Positions 59,277 to 64,000 of a stretch of DNA of 64,000 nt are shown here, one piece after another. The DNA is taken from positions 16,884 to 80,883 of the forward strand of contig NZ_JAWOCR010000046.1 in NCBI RefSeq assembly GCF_046483665.1, given 5' to 3'. The DNA comes from Thiohalophilus sp046483665 (GTDB taxonomy: Bacteria; Pseudomonadota; Gammaproteobacteria; UBA6429; Thiohalophilaceae). The translations under genes and the position numbers were made by a program. Positions within the stretch are counted from its first letter, which is position 1. Each line of letters opens with the position of its first letter. Under the pieces are notes generated by a model. That model worked only from the letters and a program-made list of their open reading frames with translations. It was not told where the DNA came from and searched no databases.

Positions 59277-59789
59277 TCATTCCTTGTTGCGGATTTGTTC
59301 CCGAATAGTGTCAAGTTGTTCGGCGATGGTTTTTTTGACTTCTTTTTCGATGTTGACCACGGTGCGCATCAGGGTGTTGCGAACTTCTTTTTCCAGGCTG
59401 GCCTGCAGGTGATCGAGAAATTCCAGCATGGTATCGCTGTCGCTCCGGTTCGGACTGCTCATGGTGATCGCCTCTTCTTGTTTTTCGGCTGAGGGCGTTG
59501 CGTTGATCGGTTCGGCTTCGTTGCTGACTTCCGGGATTTCCAGTTGTTCGGCGGCTGCGGGCGAGGGGTCCGGTTCGACAATATCATCCAGCACCGGGAC
59601 TACCGGATCATTATCGGGCCGGGAGCGGGACGTTTTGAAGTTCCCGGGTTCGTTGGCACGGTTGATGCTCTCGCGAGCGGCGGTCAGCTTGGTCTCGCTT
59701 TGTTCCAGCAGACCCTTGATCGACTCCAGGGCATTGAGCAGATTATCTTCTGTTGCGTTGGCGTCAGTTTTGTCGTTCTGCTTGCTCAT
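59277..59789 (-). CDS. Uncharacterised coiled-coil protein downstream of holC
   Basis: This ~170-residue acidic, soluble protein is of unknown function. The N-terminal helix (about 15-45, NLLNALESIKGLLEQSETKL) and the C-terminal helix (about 118-168) are predicted coiled coils. A Pro/Glu/Ala-rich disordered linker lies between. It has no signal peptide, Cys or catalytic motif. GTG 59795 overlaps the holC stop (GTGA) and is an alternative start two codons earlier. Its place in the pepA-holC operon suggests co-expression. Confidence 0.75.
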   Translation of the reverse strand: MSKQNDKTDANATEDNLLNALESIKGLLEQSETKLTAARESINRANEPGNFKTSRSRPDNDPVVPVLDDIVEPDPSPAAAEQLEIPEVSNEAEPINATPSAEKQEEAITMSSPNRSDSDTMLEFLDHLQASLEKEVRNTLMRTVVNIEKEVKKTIAEQLDTIREQIRNKE

Positions 59790-59791
59790 GC

Positions 59792-60226
59792 TCACTTGCT
59801 ATCCAGGTTATGCGTGTTGAGCTCATAGCCGCGATCGCGATAAAACCTGAAGCGTTCGCGCCCGGCCTGGCGGGCCTGTTCATCGCCGGCGATCACTTCC
59901 GCAACCCGTTCGAAGCGGCTGAAGAAGGCCGGTACAGTCTCGCCCAGATTGATCAGCACCTCGTTGTGCTGTTCCGGTTCGCCGTCGTAGCCGATGACGA
60001 TGGCGGCCTGGGCCGCTACTGTATCATCCTGCAGGCAGTGCGGGACAAAACTGCCGTCACGAAACGTCCACAGCAGCTGGTCGAGCTGTTCGGCCTGTTG
60101 CCGGTCATCCGTATGTATATATATAGCGTGATTCCGGGTGTAGGCTTTTTCCGCCAGGCGGCAGGCCAGCTGCTGGCGGGCCTGGGCATGCTTGTCTTCG
60201 GTAATGTAGAAATCGACCCGGGTCAT
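59792..60226 (-). CDS. holC: DNA polymerase III chi subunit
   Basis: This 144-residue chi subunit links the clamp loader to single-strand-binding protein. It begins TRVDFYITEDKHAQARQQLACRLAEKAY, seen in part as VDFYITEDKHAQ, with LDQLLWTFRDGSFVPH, the typical central motif, and LINLGETVPAFFSRFERV. ATG 60226 overlaps the pepA stop by 1 nt (TGATG); a longer frame inside pepA is not supported. Confidence 0.94.
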   Translation of the reverse strand: MTRVDFYITEDKHAQARQQLACRLAEKAYTRNHAIYIHTDDRQQAEQLDQLLWTFRDGSFVPHCLQDDTVAAQAAIVIGYDGEPEQHNEVLINLGETVPAFFSRFERVAEVIAGDEQARQAGRERFRFYRDRGYELNTHNLDSK

Positions 60227-61728
60227 CAGAGCTGATATTTCTTGCCGCATTGATCCAGCAGGTACTGGGTGAGTAGCGGGACCGGGCGGCCGGTAGAGCC
60301 TTTGTCGGAGCCGCTTTTCCAGGCGGTACCGGCAATGTCCAGGTGAGCCCATTTGAGCTTTTTGGTGAACCGCGAGAGGAAGCAGGCGGCGGTGATGGTA
60401 CCGGCTTCGCGCCCGCCGATGTTGGCCATGTCGGCGAAGTTGCTCTTGAGCTGGTCCTGATATTCGTCCCACAGGGGCAGTTGCCAGGCACGATCCTGGC
60501 TCGTCTGGCCGGCAGCCAGCAGGGCGTCGGCCAGTGGCTGGTCATTGCTGAGCAGGCCGCAGGGATGGCTTCCCAGGGCAATGATACAGGCACCGGTCAG
60601 CGTGGCGGTGTCGATGACCGTTCGGGGCTTGAAGCGCTCGCTGTAGGTCAGGGCATCGCACAGGATCAGGCGTCCCTCGGCGTCGGTGTTCAGGATCTCG
60701 ATGGTCTGGCCCGACATGCTGGTGACGACATCGCCCGGCTTGTTGGCGTTGCCGTCAGGAAGATTTTCGCAGGCGGGAACGATGGCCACTACATTGATCG
60801 GCGGCTGCAGCTCGCCGATGGCCTGCATGGTTCCGAGAACTCCGGCCGCACCGCCCATGTCGTATTTCATCTCATCCATGGCGGCGGCCGGCTTGATGGA
60901 GATGCCGCCGGCATCGAAGGTGATCCCTTTGCCGACCAGGGCATAGGGCCGGGTTTCTTTTTGGGTGCCCTGATATTCGATGACAATCAGTTTGGGTGGC
61001 TGGCGGCTGCCCCTGGCCACCGAGAGAAAGGCGCCCATCTTCAGGTCCTCGATGGATTTTTGATTCAGCACCCGTACTTTCATATTGTCATAACCTTTGA
61101 GCTGCTTGCCGGCCTGGCTGGCCAGGTAGGTCGGGGTGCAGACATTGCCGGGGAGATTGCCCAGCTCGCGGGTGAAGCTGGATCCCTTGCCGATGGCTTC
61201 GCCGATCTTCAGCCCGATGCGGGCGTTCTTGAGTGCCTTGTCATCCACGCACAGTTGTAACTTGCCCAGCGGGTAGTCGGGCTTCTCTTTCTTGCTGAAG
61301 GTTTGCTGATAGCGATAGAGGGTTTGATGGGTGAGCTCGGCGGCGCGGCGCACATTCCAGGCTTTGGAGCGATCCTTGACCTCCAGATCGGTCAGGTAAC
61401 AGGTGGCGTCCCGGGCGCCGGAATCATTCACCGCCGCAATCGCGCTAGTGAGGGCCTTGCTGTACTGTTTCTCATCGAATTCTGACGGCTTGCCGCAGCC
61501 GACCAGCAGGACACGTTCGGCCTTGATTCCGGACAGCTGATGCAATATCAGGGTCTGGCCAGGTTTGCCGTCCATATCGCCCTGTTTGAGAATTCGTTGC
61601 AGGGCACCGCCACTGGCCTTGTCCAGTGCTCGGGCGTGAGGACCGGGCTGGCGTTTTTCAAACACGCCGACGATCAGGCACTGGCTGGATTGTTGTTCGA
61701 CGGGGGCGGATTTGAGCGTAATATTCAT
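60226..61728 (-). CDS. pepA: Leucyl aminopeptidase
   Basis: This 500-residue M17 aminopeptidase has two metal ions. VGKGITFDAGGISIKPAAAM carries ligand Lys/Asp residues (seen as GKGITFDAGGISIKP), KYDMGGAAG follows, and NTDAEGRLIL is the family signature. It also can act as a DNA-binding factor in relatives. ATG 61728 follows AGGAC; the in-frame extension to 61773 reads through promoter-like sequence. Confidence 0.96.
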   Translation of the reverse strand: MNITLKSAPVEQQSSQCLIVGVFEKRQPGPHARALDKASGGALQRILKQGDMDGKPGQTLILHQLSGIKAERVLLVGCGKPSEFDEKQYSKALTSAIAAVNDSGARDATCYLTDLEVKDRSKAWNVRRAAELTHQTLYRYQQTFSKKEKPDYPLGKLQLCVDDKALKNARIGLKIGEAIGKGSSFTRELGNLPGNVCTPTYLASQAGKQLKGYDNMKVRVLNQKSIEDLKMGAFLSVARGSRQPPKLIVIEYQGTQKETRPYALVGKGITFDAGGISIKPAAAMDEMKYDMGGAAGVLGTMQAIGELQPPINVVAIVPACENLPDGNANKPGDVVTSMSGQTIEILNTDAEGRLILCDALTYSERFKPRTVIDTATLTGACIIALGSHPCGLLSNDQPLADALLAAGQTSQDRAWQLPLWDEYQDQLKSNFADMANIGGREAGTITAACFLSRFTKKLKWAHLDIAGTAWKSGSDKGSTGRPVPLLTQYLLDQCGKKYQL

Positions 61729-61790
61729 ACTTTGTCCTGTGATTGCTGTGGGACACGGATTGCTGCGTATCAATTCAACGATGTGGGCAA

Positions 61791-61804
61791 TATAATACAG
61801 TATT
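61791..61804. promoter_or_regulatory. Overlapping -10-like elements between divergent pepA and lptF
   Basis: TATAAT (61791-61796, plus strand) overlaps TATTAT (61797-61792, minus strand) within an AATAC-A-GTATT palindrome (61794-61804). -35 matches are poor on both strands. It could serve both genes. Confidence 0.4.
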
Positions 61805-61851
61805 GTTTGTGTACATAAAGAACGAACCGGTTTTCAACCCCTGATTCTGCC

Positions 61852-62943
61852 GTGATTATAGCCCGTTACCTGGTCAAGGAAGTTTTTCTCACCTTCTCGG
61901 CGGTGGCCCTGGTACTGCTGCTGATCGCTCTCAGCGCGCAGCTGGTGGGACTGTTCAACGACGTGGCCCGGGGCTCACTGCAGGTGGACATGGTGCTGCA
62001 GATCTTCGGGGTGCGGATTCTCAGTCTGCTGGTCTTTATCCTCCCGCTGGCGCTCTATCTGGCCATATTACTCGCGCTCAGCCGTCTGTACCGTGACAGC
62101 GAGATGGCAGCGATTGCCGCCTGCGGGATAGGCACCGGTTATATCCTGCGCGCCATACTGGGTCTGGCACTGGTGGTGGCGGTTCTGCAAGGTTTGCTGA
62201 GTTTGCAACTGGCCCCGTGGGCTGAACACCAGGTCCAGCGTCTGACCGCCGCAGCGCAGGCGCGAGGGGATATTCAGGGCATTGTCCCTGGCCGTTTTCA
62301 GGAAATGCGCGAGGGAAGCGGGGTCCTCTATGTCGAGGAGCTGGAGCGCGAGCAGAACCGGATGCGCAATGTTTTCGTGCAGCAACAACGGGACGGTTCC
62401 AGTTCGATTATCCGTTCTCGCTCCGGACACCAGGTGATAAAAGAGGAAAACGGTGATCGCTTCATGGTTCTGGAAGGCGGCTATCGCTACGAGGGGGAGC
62501 CGGGGCAGGATAATTACACGATTATTGAGTTTGAAAAACACGGTATCCGTATCCAGGAAAAACCGCCCGAGATAACCAGTCGCAAACACAAGGCGATCCC
62601 TACGCTTGAACTCTGGGAGGAAGATAAACGGGGCTATACCGCAGAATTGCAATGGCGTATTTCCTCAGCCCTGATGTGTCTGGTGCTGGCGGTTCTGGCC
62701 GTGCCGTTGAGCGTAACTTCACATCGACAGAATCGCTATGGAAAACTGGCGATTGCGATAGTGTTGTATATGGTGCTGACCAATCTGCTGACCGTGTCTC
62801 GCAACTGGTTACTGCATGACAAAATATCCCCGTATATCGGGCTGTGGTGGGTTCATGCTGCGGTGTTGCTGATTGCTGTAGTGTTGTTGTTGCGTCAGGG
62901 CGGTATTCACCACTGGTGGCACAGGGGAGCGACAGGCAAATGA
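61852..62943 (+). CDS. lptF: LPS export ABC transporter permease LptF
   Basis: The 363-residue permease has three N-terminal membrane helices, a large periplasmic beta-jellyroll domain (about 135-265) and three C-terminal helices. It begins IIARYLVKEVFLTFSAVALV, seen as ARYLVKEVF, typical of LptF. It forms the LptB2FG exporter with LptG. GTG 61852 is the start. Divergent pepA-lptFG is the classic gammaproteobacterial order, and lptG overlaps its stop by 4 nt. Confidence 0.95.
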   Translation: MIIARYLVKEVFLTFSAVALVLLLIALSAQLVGLFNDVARGSLQVDMVLQIFGVRILSLLVFILPLALYLAILLALSRLYRDSEMAAIAACGIGTGYILRAILGLALVVAVLQGLLSLQLAPWAEHQVQRLTAAAQARGDIQGIVPGRFQEMREGSGVLYVEELEREQNRMRNVFVQQQRDGSSSIIRSRSGHQVIKEENGDRFMVLEGGYRYEGEPGQDNYTIIEFEKHGIRIQEKPPEITSRKHKAIPTLELWEEDKRGYTAELQWRISSALMCLVLAVLAVPLSVTSHRQNRYGKLAIAIVLYMVLTNLLTVSRNWLLHDKISPYIGLWWVHAAVLLIAVVLLLRQGGIHHWWHRGATGK

Positions 62944-64000
62944 AATTACTGGATCGTTACATTGGTCAGGCGGTGATAGTCGGCGTGTTTTCAGTACTCG
63001 CCGTACTGGTCGCCCTGTTTGCCCTGATTGGTTTTGTGGACGAGCTCGATCAGCTCGGTCGTGGCAGTTATACCCTCTGGCACGCCCTGCTCTATACCCT
63101 GTTAAACACGCCGCGTCAGATGTACGAGATCTTTCCCATGGCAACCCTGCTCGGCACCATGCTCGGCCTGGGTATGCTGGCCAATAATCGCGAGCTGGTG
63201 GTAATGCGTACCGCCGGGTTGTCACTCACCCGGATTGTCTGGGCTATCATGAAAACTGCCGCGATGTTGATTCTGCTGGCGATGGTGATCGGTGAAGTTA
63301 TTGCACCGCCTGTATATGAATACAGCAACCAGAAGCGTCTGGAACTGATGGGGGCGAAAATCAGTCTGAATACCCGCTACGGTCTCTGGGCCCGCGACGG
63401 GGATACCTATATCAATGTACGCCGCGTTGACAGCCAGTCAAAACTGCGGGGTATACACCTGTATACCTTCGATGGTCAACGCATGCAGACTGTGATGCGG
63501 GCCAGAAGTGCTCACTACGACGGCGAACAATGGTCGTTAAAAAATGTGACGCGCTATGATATTGATGATCAGGCGCTGCAAACAAATAAAGTCGATGATT
63601 TGCCCTGGCGTACCTTGCTCGATCCGGCATTAATTAATGTGGTATCGGTGGATCCCGATACCCTCCCGATCTGGCGTTTGTATAACTATATTGATTATCT
63701 GCGCGAGAACGGTCTGGATTCGGGCCAATATGAACTGGCTATATGGGGTAAGGCGGTAATGCCCTTGACTCTCGCGGCGATGGTATTGCTGGCGGTACCC
63801 TTCGTTTTCGGCGCACAACGTCATACCGGTATCGGTCAGCAGATCCTGATCGGGTTTTTGATCGGGATTGTTTTCTATATCGGTAACCGCCTGGCCGGGC
63901 AGATGGGGCTGGTCTACGAGTTCCCGCCGGCGCTGGCGGCCGCTCTGCCGACCGCGCTGGTGATCGGCGCGTCGCTGCTCTGGTTCCGGCGATTACGCTA
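62940..64000 (+). CDS. lptG: LPS export ABC transporter permease LptG (right-edge, nearly complete)
   Basis: ATG 62940 overlaps the lptF stop (ATGA), and the frame stays open to the edge: 353 codons plus TA of a probable stop codon. It begins MKLLDRYIGQAVIVGVF, as LptG proteins do. It has three helices, a periplasmic jellyroll domain (about 130-260) and three C-terminal helices with AQRHTGIGQQILIGFLIG. Family length is ~355-360, so at most a few residues are missing. It partners LptF in moving LPS from the inner membrane to the LptC/A bridge. Confidence 0.94.
   Translation, partial: MKLLDRYIGQAVIVGVFSVLAVLVALFALIGFVDELDQLGRGSYTLWHALLYTLLNTPRQMYEIFPMATLLGTMLGLGMLANNRELVVMRTAGLSLTRIVWAIMKTAAMLILLAMVIGEVIAPPVYEYSNQKRLELMGAKISLNTRYGLWARDGDTYINVRRVDSQSKLRGIHLYTFDGQRMQTVMRARSAHYDGEQWSLKNVTRYDIDDQALQTNKVDDLPWRTLLDPALINVVSVDPDTLPIWRLYNYIDYLRENGLDSGQYELAIWGKAVMPLTLAAMVLLAVPFVFGAQRHTGIGQQILIGFLIGIVFYIGNRLAGQMGLVYEFPPALAAALPTALVIGASLLWFRRLR

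Overview
The window is typical chromosomal DNA of a gammaproteobacterium, and almost every gene fits that group: rnfABCDGE followed by nth, metG divergent from apbC/mrp, purMN with a DUF3108 gene, hda, ilvIHC-pssA-leuA, holC-pepA divergent from lptFG, and valS. Moderate-to-high GC, Rnf, ArsC/WrbA and many DUF genes suggest a free-living Chromatiales-type or other sulfur/marine lineage. That placement is inference only; no rRNA or other species marker is present.

Layout. 1-377: end of argG. 594-2960: a triple-PAS GGDEF-EAL protein behind a near-consensus sigma-28 promoter. 3037-7399 (minus): a five-gene sugar-acid/LPS operon that mirrors the Kdo pathway, but has a ribulose-phosphate-epimerase/CBS fusion and a DAHP-synthase-type enzyme where SIS-CBS (KdsD) and KdsA would be expected. 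7688-9719 (minus): a bufferin/HvfA-type RiPP operon with a precursor carrying seven EG[KR]CG motifs, a DUF692 MNIO enzyme and a DUF2063 partner. 9965-15951 (minus): rnfABCDGE-nth. 16140-20234: metG, apbC, dcd. 20289-21371: a Fur-box-flanked promoter driving an unknown small protein and a stand-alone EAL protein. 21511-24165 (minus): DUF3108, purN, purM. 24319-27768: DUF2066, CDP-alcohol transferase, PerM, hda. 27719-29074 (minus): DUF2069, wrbA, arsC-like. 29197-33395: lipoproteins, a periplasmic thioredoxin-like protein, a TolC/HlyD pair without a pump, and acyP. 33638-36860 (minus): transglycosylase, proS, MIF homologue, DUF4124.

37133-43169 is the branched-chain amino acid region (ilvIHC, pssA, leuA). 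An unannotated leucine-rich leader ORF lies between pssA and leuA. 43519-51761 holds udg, rimI, an IMPase-family gene, DUF502, prfC, an Aas-type bifunctional acyltransferase/acyl-ACP synthetase and an MFS transporter. 52037-54010 (minus) holds mocA and xdhC next to a 133-codon chimaeric remnant of the molybdenum hydroxylase they would serve. 54418-64000 holds cspA, valS, a GT39 transferase, a coiled-coil protein, holC, pepA, lptF and lptG; lptG runs off the right edge.

Several intergenic gaps carry short tandem, often inverted, repeat arms. Three of the families share an exact 7-bp period. There are no tRNA or rRNA genes, insertion sequences, CRISPR arrays or prophage genes that I can support. 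Many genes in operons overlap by 4 nt (ATGA/GTGA), which suggests translational coupling.
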